61,750 nt of DNA from Acetobacter farinalis. GTDB taxonomy: Bacteria; Pseudomonadota; Alphaproteobacteria; Acetobacterales; Acetobacteraceae. Shown one piece after another: positions 8,265 through 17,011 of the stretch. Position 1 is the first letter of the stretch. The number at the start of each line of letters is the position of its first letter. The notes under the pieces were generated by a model. It searched no databases. It had not been told where the DNA came from and saw nothing but the letters and a program-made list of their open reading frames with translations. The DNA lies in assembly GCF_011516935.1 (NCBI RefSeq), contig NZ_WOTF01000010.1, positions 1-61,750 on the forward strand, read 5' to 3'. Both the position numbers and the translations under genes were made by a program.

Positions 8265-9488
8265 TCAGGCTGCGTGCAGGGCGTCTTCCAGCGTGGTGGC
8301 GGGGCCAAACACTTCATGCCGCAGGCGGTCTTCCGGAACGCCCGCAGCGCGCAGACCGGTGATCATCTCCTGCATGAAGGCGTCCGGGCCGCAGATATAA
8401 TAGAGCGCACCAACGGCGGTATTGGCCCTGAGCCATTCCGGCGTGATGTGCCCCGTATGGGCGGTGGTGCCGGGGGCGCTGTGGCTGGCAGCGGCATCAG
8501 CCGGGATGCCGGTGTAGAAGATATCCGCCTTGACCCGACCTTTGGCGGCAAGATCACGCACCAGCGGGCCGAAGGCTTCGGTCTGCGGGTTGTGCGTGCC
8601 GTGGATGAAGTGCAGCGGCGCACCAGCATTGCTCGCGCAGGCATCCAGCATGGCGATAAACGGGGTGAGGCCCACGCCAGCGCTCAGCAGCACGACACTG
8701 GCGGGCTGCGGTGTGGGCAGGGTGAAAGATCCGGCAGGGGCGGACACGAGAAGTTCCGTGCCCACCTGTGCGCTGTCATGCAGCCAGGGGGAGACAACGC
8801 CGCCATCGGCCCGGCGCACGCTGATACGATAGCTGTGGCCGTTGGGTGCGGAGGAAATGCTGTAATTGCGGCGCTGGCTGCCATGCCCCGGCACGGTGAT
8901 GTTGAAGCTGAGATACTGCCCCGGCACATGCGCCATCACGGGTTTACCGTCTGTGGGGACCAGATCGAACGAGGTTACGGTCTCGCTCTCCTGTGTGCGG
9001 GCGCGGATGGTAAAGGAGCGCCAGCCAGCCCAGCCACCAGGGGCGGCTTCATGTGCTTCGTAAATCTGGCTTTCCCGGTTGATCAGCACATCCGCCAGAA
9101 ATCCGTAAGCCTTGGCCCATGCATCCATGATTTCGGGGGTGGCGGCATCACCCAGCACATGGGCAATGGCCCCCAGCAGGGCGCGGCCCACATGCGGGTA
9201 ATGTTCGGGCAGAATGTTCAGGCCCACATGCTTTTCAGCAATGCGTTCCACCATGGTGCCCAGCTTGTCGAGGGAATTGATGTTGCGGGCATAGGCCAGC
9301 ACGGCCAGCGCGAGGGCGGTGGGCTGGGTTCCGTTTTTCTGGTGCGAGGTATTGAAAAGAGCGCTGATGGCCGGGTCTGCCAGCAGGCGTTTGTACATCT
9401 CGCTGGTGATGTCCACACCGTGTGCTTCCAGAGCGGGCACGCAAGCTGTGACGAGGGCGCGGGTTTTATCGTCGAGAAGTGCGACCAT
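8265..9488 (-). CDS. hmp: Flavohemoprotein nitric oxide dioxygenase
   Basis: A 407-residue enzyme that oxidises NO to nitrate with O2 and NAD(P)H. Residues 1-138 are the globin domain, with B10 tyrosine Y32, proximal heme ligand H87 and Y97 in KHVGLNILPEHY. Residues about 150-255 are the FAD domain (QYLSF, RRNYSISSAP) and 265-400 the NAD domain (LLSAGVGLTPFIAML, YYICGPDAFM). The length matches other Hmp proteins (about 400). An NsrR-type palindrome lies 31 bases upstream and nsrR is divergent, so NO-inducible expression is expected. Confidence 0.95.
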   Translation of the reverse strand: MVALLDDKTRALVTACVPALEAHGVDITSEMYKRLLADPAISALFNTSHQKNGTQPTALALAVLAYARNINSLDKLGTMVERIAEKHVGLNILPEHYPHVGRALLGAIAHVLGDAATPEIMDAWAKAYGFLADVLINRESQIYEAHEAAPGGWAGWRSFTIRARTQESETVTSFDLVPTDGKPVMAHVPGQYLSFNITVPGHGSQRRNYSISSAPNGHSYRISVRRADGGVVSPWLHDSAQVGTELLVSAPAGSFTLPTPQPASVVLLSAGVGLTPFIAMLDACASNAGAPLHFIHGTHNPQTEAFGPLVRDLAAKGRVKADIFYTGIPADAAASHSAPGTTAHTGHITPEWLRANTAVGALYYICGPDAFMQEMITGLRAAGVPEDRLRHEVFGPATTLEDALHAA

Positions 9489-9518
9489 GATGTGGTCTCC
9501 TGCATTTAGGAATGCGTT

Positions 9519-9545
9519 ATAAGATGTAAATTACATACATCTTAT
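9519..9545. promoter_or_regulatory. NsrR operator between hmp and nsrR
   Basis: A perfect 10-base inverted repeat, ATAAGATGTA and TACATCTTAT, is separated by AATTACA. It fits the NsrR consensus of AAGATG-type half-sites in an 11-1-11 arrangement. It lies in the 98-base gap between the divergent hmp and nsrR genes and probably controls both. Confidence 0.85.
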
Positions 9546-9586
9546 CGGCGCTGGAAGAAAACCTGTCAATATGGTACCTGTTTGGG

Positions 9587-10108
9587 ATGCGCCTTACTCT
9601 TCACTCCGATTATGCCCTGCGAACACTCCTCTATCTTGGGGTGCATTCCGGGTGGCGTGTGTCTATTCATGAAGTGGCGCAAGTGTATGGTATTTCAGAG
9701 AATCATCTGGTGAAAGTTATCCACCATCTGGGTCGTGGCGGCTTTGTGGATACGTTGCGAGGTCGCAATGGCGGGCTGATGCTTGCTCGCCCCGCAGAGC
9801 AGATATGTCTGGGTGATGTGGTGCGCCACACGGAAGACGATATGGCTCTGGTGGGCTGCATGACCGAACCCGGAAAAGAGAGCGGACGTGCGGGTGAGGA
9901 CTGCCTTCTGGCGCGGGCCTGCACGCTGCGGGGTGTGCTGGGGGAAGCGCTGGGCGCGTTCATGGCTGTGCTGGATAACCGCACGCTGGCGGATCTGCTC
10001 CGGCCCGGTGAGCGCCGGATTCTGACGCAGGCCACTTCGGAGAGCGCAAAAATGGCGGCGGAGCGCACGCCCAACGTGCCCCCGAAAGTGCGCCGGAAGG
10101 CGGAATAA
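9587..10108 (+). CDS. nsrR: Rrf2-family NO-sensing repressor
   Basis: A 173-residue regulator with an N-terminal winged helix (HSDYALRTLLYL, YGISENHLVKVIHHLGRGGFV) and the glycine-rich RGRNGG wing of NsrR. Three cysteines that should bind the Fe-S cluster are C91, C106 and C112. The gap between the first two is about 14 residues, longer than the five usual in NsrR, while the C106-C112 spacing is normal. The C-terminal tail is basic. Divergent hmp and the operator between them make NsrR the best name. Confidence 0.9.
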   Translation: MRLTLHSDYALRTLLYLGVHSGWRVSIHEVAQVYGISENHLVKVIHHLGRGGFVDTLRGRNGGLMLARPAEQICLGDVVRHTEDDMALVGCMTEPGKESGRAGEDCLLARACTLRGVLGEALGAFMAVLDNRTLADLLRPGERRILTQATSESAKMAAERTPNVPPKVRRKAE

Positions 10109-10226
10109 GGCGGGTTGCCGAGGTGCGGCGGCTGCCTTTGTCGTAAAAAATAGAATTAACAGATTAAAAACCTGTTCTTCTTCCTCTATCAACGGGCGGC
10201 ACAAAAGAAGGACTGTCCGTTTTCTC

Positions 10227-11624
10227 ATGCTGCATGTCACACCTGATTCGCCGTTTTCCATCATGGCCCTGCTGTTCTGCGGCGTTCTGGTGTGTGTATT
10301 CGAAGTCGTGAACGGGTTTCATGATACCGCCAATGCGGTCGCCACGGTGATTTACACCCGCTCCCTGCGGGCGGGTCAGGCGGTGCTGCTGTCCAGCCTG
10401 ATGAATTTTCTGGGGGTGTTGGCCGGAGGGCTGAGTGTGGCGTACGCCATGGTGGAACTGCTGCCGGCGGATGTGCTCTCTCCGCCTGATGGCATGCCCG
10501 CCGTGGTTATGCTGCTCTCCCTGTTTGGATCCGCGCTGACATGGAACCTGCTGACATGGTGGGCCGGGATTCCCAATTCCAGCTCGCACTGCATGATTGG
10601 CGCGATTGTGGGGGTGGCTGTGGGGGACTCCCTTGTGCACACACGCAGTCTGAGCGAGGGGGTGGACTGGCATCAGGTGTTCAAGGTGCTGGAAGCGCTG
10701 GCTGTCTCGCCCCTGCTGGGAATGGTGGGGGCGTGGCTGTTCTATCTGGCCCTGCGGGCGATGGTGAAGGATGCGGCCCTGTATCAGCCCCCGAAAGGGG
10801 AGGCTCCGCCCCGGGGCTGGGTGCGCTGGCTGCTGGTGGCCAGTTGCAGTGGGGTCAGTTTTTCACATGGCAATAATGACGGGCAGAAAAGTATCGGCCT
10901 GATCATGCTGACTGTGGTGGGGCTGCTGCCAGCCCTTTATGCGCTGAACCCGCAGGAAGCGCACCGCCTGCCACTGCCCGTAGCGGAGGCTGCGCAGATT
11001 GAAACTCTGTTGACCCGCTATGATCATGACGGCCTGCGCCCGGAGGCTCTGGCTGCGGCGGCTCGCCTGAAGGCCGAGGCGCTTGTGGCTGCTGCGCAGG
11101 GCGGGGCACAGAACGAGCCAGTGGTGGGAACACGCCCATTGATGGCGCTGCGGGCTGATGTGTTTGAAATTCTGGCCGGGCTGAAGCAGGTGGACTATAA
11201 CGCCAGCACTCCGGCGGTAGATCGGGCCAGTGCGAAAACCCTGCGAAAGCATGTGCAGCCTGTGGTGGAATTTGCCCCCTGGTGGGTGCGGCTGCTCAGC
11301 GCCCTGTGCCTCAGCTTTGGCACCATGATCGGGTATCAGCGCGTTGTGCGCACATTGGGCGAGAAAATTGGCCGCACGCATTTAACTCCCGCGCAGGGCG
11401 CTTCGGCAGAACTGGTGGGGGCTGGTCTGATTTTGACGGCGGGCTACACTGGCCTGCCGGTGAGCACTACACACATCATTACCGCTGGTATTGCAGGCAG
11501 CATGATGGGGGCTGGCAGCGGGGTGCAGGGGAGCATGGTCGCGCGCATTATGCTGGCGTGGGTTGCGACCCTGCCGGTTACGATCCTCATGGCGGCGGGA
11601 CTGTTCTATGTGCTGAGTCCGTAA
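10227..11624 (+). CDS. pit: PiT-family inorganic phosphate transporter
   Basis: A 465-residue inner-membrane protein. The two PiT signatures are present: GFHDTANAVATVIYTRSL near residue 30 and SHGNNDGQKSIGL near residue 211. So is the C-terminal GLPVSTTHIITAGI. A long hydrophilic loop (about residues 240-345) separates the two membrane halves, as in other low-affinity, metal-phosphate symporting Pit proteins. No PhoU-like or Pho-box partner is visible next to it. Confidence 0.93.
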   Translation: MLHVTPDSPFSIMALLFCGVLVCVFEVVNGFHDTANAVATVIYTRSLRAGQAVLLSSLMNFLGVLAGGLSVAYAMVELLPADVLSPPDGMPAVVMLLSLFGSALTWNLLTWWAGIPNSSSHCMIGAIVGVAVGDSLVHTRSLSEGVDWHQVFKVLEALAVSPLLGMVGAWLFYLALRAMVKDAALYQPPKGEAPPRGWVRWLLVASCSGVSFSHGNNDGQKSIGLIMLTVVGLLPALYALNPQEAHRLPLPVAEAAQIETLLTRYDHDGLRPEALAAAARLKAEALVAAAQGGAQNEPVVGTRPLMALRADVFEILAGLKQVDYNASTPAVDRASAKTLRKHVQPVVEFAPWWVRLLSALCLSFGTMIGYQRVVRTLGEKIGRTHLTPAQGASAELVGAGLILTAGYTGLPVSTTHIITAGIAGSMMGAGSGVQGSMVARIMLAWVATLPVTILMAAGLFYVLSP

Positions 11625-11687
11625 GGGCGGGCAGGGGACGCGCGGTGGGATAATAAGCGCCTTAATACCTTGGCGGTTCCTGTATGA

Positions 11688-11828
11688 CGGACCATCTCAA
11701 AAGGGTATGCGGTATGGACACAGATTTGTCAGGCATATCACGCAGCCGATGAAAAAATAGCAGCTTATGAACTCGCTACAGGCGTTTCCTTAAAACCGCT
11801 GACCATACAGTTTGATGAGGTTTCGTGA
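11688..11828 (+). pseudogene. C-terminal tail of a lost gene, possibly a toxin module
   Basis: An open frame of 46 codons without an ATG or GTG start reads as protein-like sequence (GYAVWTQICQAYHAADEKIA and onward to FDEVS). Its TGA overlaps the ATG of the immunity-like gene by one base, an arrangement usual for coupled toxin-immunity pairs. It could be the remnant of a polymorphic-toxin C-terminus. No family is recognised, so the interpretation rests on position only. Confidence 0.35.
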
Positions 11829-12434
11829 TGTTTTCTCCGCCGCCGTTAACGCCGGAACAGATTAAGGCGATGTATCGTAAAAAAAGCTGAATTTCGTCGA
11901 ACTCCAAAATTTGTTGCGATTGTCTCTCTTGAAGTCTGGAGAGGGTCCTATTTTTCCCGCACCGGCTGGTGCGCGCATGCGTCTGTTGAAGCGGCAACAC
12001 CGCTCTGGCTGGGAGAGAATTTCAGGAAGGCGTTGTTGAGTAGTGAGTATTTTAATCAGCCCGGCGAAAAGAGTCTGGGTTGGGAGAATATTCTTCCTAT
12101 GGAAGAAGCCTCCAATCTGCGGCGTCGGGCCTTTGATGAGGAAATGCGGCAGGCCTACGGCTTCAAGACGATCGAGGCGATGTGGAAGAAGGATGATATG
12201 GTTTCCTCAAACTGGCATTATCGTGTGGATGATTTTGTGACGATATATGCTTTGCGTCGTTCCCATGGTGGTGGGCATTCCGGATGGCCAGAGGTGAAGT
12301 TTCCCCAGAAAAATCTGGATGTGCCGCTTTCAGTCTCGGATGAAGAGTTGGGGCAGGCACTGCTGGAGATCTGGGCGCAGTGCGAGTGTTCTCGCGGGCC
12401 GTGGCCAGCGTCTCTGGGGAAGCCGAAGGACTGA
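11828..12434 (+). pseudogene. CdiI-type (DUF1436-like) immunity protein, frameshifted at a poly-A run
   Basis: Reading starts at ATG 11828 (MFSPPPLTPEQIKAMYRKK) and hits a stop at 11888-11890. Removing one A from the run of seven (11879-11885) restores a continuous frame of about 200 residues through to 12434, including VAIVSLEVWRGSYFSRTGWC, WLGENFRKALLSS and a C-terminal SDEELGQALLEIWAQC. The overall pattern resembles CdiI immunity proteins of contact-dependent inhibition systems (DUF1436). The frameshift is a +1 shift, so the classical -1 slippery mechanism does not explain it. Mutation, transcriptional slippage or a sequencing error are all possible. No intact toxin gene is nearby. Confidence 0.55.
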
Positions 12435-12518
12435 GGGAGCAGGTAAGCCAGCCCGTGACAGCCTGCGCTTTTTTGGCGCATGATAAGGCACGTTCAGCGT
12501 CGCAATGGAGAAGAGACA

Positions 12519-13286
12519 ATGACATATGCCCTCAAGACAGTTCTGGTCACCGGTGCCACAGCGGGGTTTGGCCATGCCATTGCGTTGCGGCTGGTGAAGG
12601 ATGGCTACCGCGTGATTGCCACAGGGCGCAGGCAGGAGCGGCTGGACGCGCTGGCGCAGGAGGCTGGCCCCGCGCTGCTGCCGTTCCGGCTTGATGTGAC
12701 GGATCTTGCCGCCGTGCAGGCGCTGCCCGGCTCCCTGCCGGAAGGCTGGCAGGAGGTGGATGTGCTGGTGAACAATGCCGGTCTGGCCCTTGGTCTAGAC
12801 AAGGCGTGGGAGGCCAGACTTTCCGACTGGGAACGGATGATTGCCACCAATGTGACGGGCCTTGTGGAAATTACCCGTATGCTGCTGCCGGGGATGGTGG
12901 CCCGCAATAAAGGACATGTGGTGTCACTGGGCAGCACGGCGGGCACGTATCCCTATCCGGGTGCCAATGTGTATGGGGCGACCAAGGCGTTTGTTGACCA
13001 GTTCATGCAGAACCTGCGGAGTGACCTGCTGGGCAAGCAGGTGCGGGCCACCACCATTGCGCCGGGTCTGTGCGGCGGCAGTGAGTTCAGTGCGGTGCGG
13101 CTGGGAGACAAGGCGCAGGCTGATGCCGTTTATAAAGGCACAAAGCCGCTGCTGCCTGAAGATATTGCGGAAACCGTGGCCTGGGTGCTGGCGCAGCCTG
13201 CGCATGTGAACATCAACCATGTGGAAATGATGCCCATCTGTCAGGCTTCAGCCGGGCTTGCGGTTGATCGGACAATGGCCGGGTAA
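12519..13286 (+). CDS. Short-chain dehydrogenase, YdfG-like 3-hydroxy acid dehydrogenase
   Basis: A 255-residue SDR. The NADP-binding TGATAGFG lies at residues 8-15, NNAG near residue 85, catalytic Ser in SLGSTAGTYPYPG and the YGATK Tyr/Lys pair. The pattern matches YdfG, which oxidises L-allo-threonine, serine and 3-hydroxypropionate with NADP. The start at 12519 follows AGAAGAGA and fits the domain start. A strong terminator follows at 13351. Confidence 0.82.
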   Translation: MTYALKTVLVTGATAGFGHAIALRLVKDGYRVIATGRRQERLDALAQEAGPALLPFRLDVTDLAAVQALPGSLPEGWQEVDVLVNNAGLALGLDKAWEARLSDWERMIATNVTGLVEITRMLLPGMVARNKGHVVSLGSTAGTYPYPGANVYGATKAFVDQFMQNLRSDLLGKQVRATTIAPGLCGGSEFSAVRLGDKAQADAVYKGTKPLLPEDIAETVAWVLAQPAHVNINHVEMMPICQASAGLAVDRTMAG

Positions 13287-13350
13287 CACCGCACCTGCCG
13301 TGCTCTGCGGTAGAGAGGAACCTGGCCTCAATGCCGGGCTAGATATGAAA

Positions 13351-13384
13351 ATGCCGTGCCCCCGTAAAAGGGCACGGCATTTTT
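13351..13384. terminator. Bidirectional terminator
   Basis: An 11-base perfect stem (ATGCCGTGCCC with GGGCACGGCAT) encloses an eight-base loop and is flanked by AAA on the left and TTTT on the right. It can therefore stop both the SDR gene from the left and the 446-residue gene from the right. Confidence 0.85.
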
Positions 13385-13421
13385 GTGTACGCGGCTTTTA
13401 GAGGCCGCGGTGTTGCTACAC

Positions 13422-14762
13422 TCAGGCAGCCTGGCTGAACAGGCCCTGATGTTCGGTGGGCAGCGGGGTGTGACGGGCGGACTGTGTGTCCAGAACGCCA
13501 GCGGCTGCAACCATCTGTGTTTCAGGCTGAGTGGAAGGTGCGGCCCACTCAACAGATTTTTCCAGAGCAGCCATTGCAGCCGGGGCAGATCCCTGCGGAG
13601 CAGAAGCGGCGAGGAAATCTGTGGCGACATTGGCAGCATTAAGCTGCGGTGACTGAAGCTTGGAGAGCACGCCATTTACCAGAGAGTTCTGATCGTTGGC
13701 GTCCTTGCCGGGGTTGAAAGGCTGCGGATACGGCTGGTCCGGCAGTTCAATATACGTTCCGTCAGGCTTCTGGAGTTCAGACGGAACCGGGATCAGGCTG
13801 TGCGTGGCCTGTGCGATGGCTTCATAGATATTGGTGGGAGCATCACCTGAACGGGTGTCCTGCTGGGCAATGCGCGTGGCACGCAGGTCATCAAGCTGGT
13901 CGGAAATCCAGCCATCCTTGAGGGAAAGATGCACAGGTGAGGTCACGACACCCAGCGTGGGAACCCACTGGCTGTGACCGAACAGGTCTTTCCCCATATA
14001 GATATACCCGTCAATCATGTTCGGGTTTCCTGCCGCGCTGCCGCCAAAGAATTCAACATCCACTGCGCGGGCAATAATGTCGGCCTTGACGTTGAGGGGG
14101 GCGGAGGAGTTGAGGAGTGTCGGCACGCCCACGCTCAGAGCATTGACAAAATTGTCGATCAGAACAGGAAGAGAACCGGACTGAACGGACAGGCCAAGCT
14201 GTTCGATCACCTGGTTTCCGGTCACGCACAGGGCATTGGCCGTGGTGGCGACGAACTTGTCATATTCCTGCGGGTTTGCCAGAATCTGCTGGCCGACTGT
14301 CACTTTTCCGTCATACGGCGTGTTCCAGTAATAAAAGGAACCGCCCCAGCCGCCCAGTGTCATGTGCCCGATGTTTAGAGAAGCCTCGATATCATCATGC
14401 AGCATGGTGTTGATCTGCTGCAGGGAGCCGGACTTCAGCGTGTCCTGAATAACAGATTCCCCAATGGAGTCTGACAGAGGCTGAAAGTTTACAGACCCAC
14501 CATCCCAGTGTGACCCGTAGGCTGTGGCAGCATGAATGAAGATGTTGCCGAAGCTTGTCATGTCATTACCATTGACGGTAATGGCCTGCTGGTACCAGAA
14601 GGAACTGTCCGGGCTGAGGGTGTTGGTGCCTTTGCTTTCGGCCTCGGCAATAAAGGAAATCATATCCTGATAACCCTTGAGCGCGTTGGTCGTGCCGTTA
14701 TCAGTGTCAGTCCGGAGCTTCTCAAGCTGTTCTTCTGTAAGAGTCAATGCAGTATACGCCAT
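13422..14762 (-). CDS. Unrecognised 446-residue protein next to a GG-leader peptide
   Basis: A hydrophilic protein with no signal peptide, no clear transmembrane segment and a single cysteine. I recognise no family. The N-terminus (LTLTEEQLEKLRTD) is helical and acidic. The middle is rich in Gly/Asn/aromatic residues (TLGGWGGSFYYWNTPYDGKV). The last 100 residues are rich in Ala, Ser, Pro and Gln and look disordered. The ATG at 14762 has AAGGA eight bases upstream. It lies 258 bases downstream of the double-glycine peptide on the same strand, and the two may share a transcript. A secreted or exported partner protein is possible but unproven. Confidence 0.6.
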   Translation of the reverse strand: MAYTALTLTEEQLEKLRTDTDNGTTNALKGYQDMISFIAEAESKGTNTLSPDSSFWYQQAITVNGNDMTSFGNIFIHAATAYGSHWDGGSVNFQPLSDSIGESVIQDTLKSGSLQQINTMLHDDIEASLNIGHMTLGGWGGSFYYWNTPYDGKVTVGQQILANPQEYDKFVATTANALCVTGNQVIEQLGLSVQSGSLPVLIDNFVNALSVGVPTLLNSSAPLNVKADIIARAVDVEFFGGSAAGNPNMIDGYIYMGKDLFGHSQWVPTLGVVTSPVHLSLKDGWISDQLDDLRATRIAQQDTRSGDAPTNIYEAIAQATHSLIPVPSELQKPDGTYIELPDQPYPQPFNPGKDANDQNSLVNGVLSKLQSPQLNAANVATDFLAASAPQGSAPAAMAALEKSVEWAAPSTQPETQMVAAAGVLDTQSARHTPLPTEHQGLFSQAA

Positions 14763-15020
14763 CGTGTTATCCTTGTTTTTTAGGCTGTATACAAAATCAT
14801 GTGGCAGAACAGTTTGTTTTCAAGCCGGGAGAGATGTGCGGGCGCACGTCTCCCGCCCTGGTCAAGGCTCATCCGTTTTGCACACAGTATTTTGAAACAG
14901 CCTATGTTTTTTATGAAAGCGGAAAAATGTCCTGAGGTTTGAAGAAGGTTTGCAAACAACTTCAAGCTGGAGCGGCCGCTTTACCGGGAGTGTTTTGCGG
15001 CCGGCTTTTCAGGCGGTTTT

Positions 15021-15347
15021 TCAGTTGATGCCGTTGATCCATTCATTTTCGTAATGGTAATCCGGCGCGATGGTGCCGCCCAGTGCCTGTGCGAAAGTAT
15101 TCAGGCCTTGTGTAGCCTTGTAGATTGCAAAATCATTGAACTGGTGCAGGGCTCCGACAACAGGGCCTGTGACGACAGTGAGAACCACGCCGATGGGAGC
15201 GATGGCATCCTGAAAGCTGTTGAGGGTGTTATCGATCCCGATGATCGTGTTGCCTGCCAGAGCAGCAAGACCGGCAAGGGTGGGGGGGATGAGGGATGCA
15301 CCGCCGCCGGAAACATCGGTCAGTTCGGAGTCAGAAAGGATACGCAT
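15021..15347 (-). CDS. Bacteriocin-like peptide with double-glycine leader
   Basis: A 108-residue product starting MRILSDSELTDVSGGG, a textbook leader (ELxxVSGG) cleaved after GG by C39-peptidase ABC exporters or the related peptidases of RiPP pathways. The mature part would be about 92 residues, alternating Gly/Ala-rich hydrophobic stretches (LAGLAALAGNTIIGIDNTL, VVLTVVTGPVVGALHQF) with an aromatic C-terminus (YHYENEWINGIN). It has no cysteines. AGGAG precedes the ATG. No exporter or immunity gene is evident in the window. Confidence 0.7.
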   Translation of the reverse strand: MRILSDSELTDVSGGGASLIPPTLAGLAALAGNTIIGIDNTLNSFQDAIAPIGVVLTVVTGPVVGALHQFNDFAIYKATQGLNTFAQALGGTIAPDYHYENEWINGIN

Positions 15348-15596
15348 AGAGATGCTCCTGATTAAAAGATTTGAAATTTACTAAGCTTACCGGTGTTACA
15401 ATGATGTAACCTTACGTTAAGAAAAGTCAAAAGACTTTTTCTCAATTATTAAGAGAATTCTCGTTAATAAGACATCAACGATGTCCAAACCGCTTTGAAA
15501 CCCGGATTACGTTGCGGCTGCGGGCAGGCCAGGGCGCTTTTTCAGCTCCGCAAATCCCTCATCAGCCCACGTCTTTTTACGTTTGGGGTAGAGGTT

Positions 15597-16601
15597 TCAG
15601 CGTGAAGGGGGTTTCTTTGTGGCCGCCGCCTGCTGTCTGGCGGAAAGCGCCTGCTGGGCTGCGGGTGTTCTGGCAAGGTTTTTTGCGGCTTTTCGGGCCT
15701 GCATACGCTCCAGCCGCTCCTTCATGGCCATGCGCTCATATCTGATGCGCTGCCGAATCCAGTTCAGCAGGCCCGAGGCTGTGACCACCACAATCCCAAC
15801 GAAGGTCCAGCCATCCAGCGGCTGCTGGAACACCAGATAGCTCAGGGCCACGCCCCACACCATCTGGCTGTATTGCGGGAGGGCTACGCGGTTTGCCGGG
15901 GCGCGGGCTGTGGCCAGCATCATCAGGAACTGGCCGAAGGCCGCCAGAAAGCCGTAACCGAACAGATAAATCCATGTCGTCACGCCATGGGGCCACGTGG
16001 CGTGTGCCCACATCAGCACACCATTCCCCACCAGCGGGCCAATCAGGCTGGAGCCAAACAGGGAAAGCCGCGCACTGTTCTGCCCCGCCAGCCGATAGGC
16101 GATCACGCTCACGGCGTTGGCAACCGCGGCAATCAGCGCGCACAAATGGCCAAAATGTAGGGCGCGCAGGCCCGGACGCAGCACAATGAGCACCCCGATA
16201 AAACCCAGCACCACCGTCAGCCATGCCCAGCCGGTTACCTTCTCTTTCAGCAGCAGCACAGAAAGGATGGTGACAAACAGTGGCATGAGAAACATAAGGG
16301 AAAGCGCTTCGGGCATGGGGAGCAGCATGAAGGCTTCCACGCTGGCGGCGGTGGCCACGAAGGTGCACGTGGCCCGTACTCCCCACATGAGCGGTTCCTG
16401 CGTGCGGATGATATCGGCGTAGGATTCCCCGGGCTTGCGAATAAACGGCAGCAGGATACAGCCGAACACCCCGCCGGAGAACGCGACCTCGAACGGGTCG
16501 ATCCGCCCGCCCAGTAGCTTGGAGAAAGCATCACTGATTGCGAAGGACGCAAAAGCCGCCAGAGCAAGCAGGATGCCGGAGAAAAGGGTTTTGGGGTCCA
16601 T
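15597..16601 (-). CDS. DMT-superfamily (EamA) transporter
   Basis: A 334-residue inner-membrane protein of about ten transmembrane segments arranged as two EamA repeats. Each repeat starts with a small-residue-rich helix (AAFASFAISDAFSKLLGG; GHLCALIAAVANAVSVIAYR). The C-terminus carries a basic cytoplasmic tail of about 50 residues rich in Arg, Lys and Ala. The substrate is not predictable; drug/metabolite exporters of this type often carry amino acids or nucleotide metabolites. Confidence 0.85.
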   Translation of the reverse strand: MDPKTLFSGILLALAAFASFAISDAFSKLLGGRIDPFEVAFSGGVFGCILLPFIRKPGESYADIIRTQEPLMWGVRATCTFVATAASVEAFMLLPMPEALSLMFLMPLFVTILSVLLLKEKVTGWAWLTVVLGFIGVLIVLRPGLRALHFGHLCALIAAVANAVSVIAYRLAGQNSARLSLFGSSLIGPLVGNGVLMWAHATWPHGVTTWIYLFGYGFLAAFGQFLMMLATARAPANRVALPQYSQMVWGVALSYLVFQQPLDGWTFVGIVVVTASGLLNWIRQRIRYERMAMKERLERMQARKAAKNLARTPAAQQALSARQQAAATKKPPSR

Positions 16602-17011
16602 ACTCTGCCTGATACTGTTCTGTGAGCGGGGCGGGGGCGAGAAAAACCGTGCCTGTGCACACTGGCCTGAGCCAACCCTTTTCAGGGCAATAGGGAAAAA
16701 CGGTGCGTGTTGGAAGCCTGTTCGTGCGGGGTGGCGACAGGATGTGTTTCGGGCGCTCTTGAGGCAGCATTTCTGGGCCGGATTTCAGGGTGCGGTGTGT
16801 GATGCTGTACGGTAAGCCTCTTCTGACTCGTTTCTCTGGTGAGGAGTGCCAGGAAATGGAGAGCACAGGGGAGGGATCCCCTCCTATAATATAGGGCCCA
16901 TGCACGGGCTGGGGGCTTCCGCCGAGCTTCTCTGGGGGAGGAAAGGTGTGCTTTTATCCTGCCGCGTATGGCGGGTGCTCAGGAAAGCCCGCCCGAAGGA
17001 AAGGCTTGCTG
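16602..17011. other. Intergenic region between divergent DMT and crcB genes
   Basis: No gene is seen here. TATAAT at 16885-16890 is a good -10 hexamer on the plus strand but lacks a convincing -35. An imperfect GC-rich inverted repeat around GGATCC (16869-16885) lies just before it. The fluoride riboswitch expected upstream of many crcB genes was looked for and its conserved bases were not found. Confidence 0.4.

Noticed and set aside
8274..9509. A 411-codon open frame on the strand opposite hmp
   Set aside because: It is the mirror of a certain gene in GC-rich DNA. The translation is low in hydrophobic cores and matches no family.
11879..11890. Programmed -1 frameshifting at the A-rich heptamer
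   Set aside because: The productive frame lies at +1, not -1, and the slippery phase is wrong. Mutation, transcriptional slippage or sequencing error fit better.
16602..17011. Fluoride riboswitch before crcB
   Set aside because: The conserved GATGG and related fluoride-aptamer bases were looked for in the leader and not found. Only a GC-rich inverted repeat is present.
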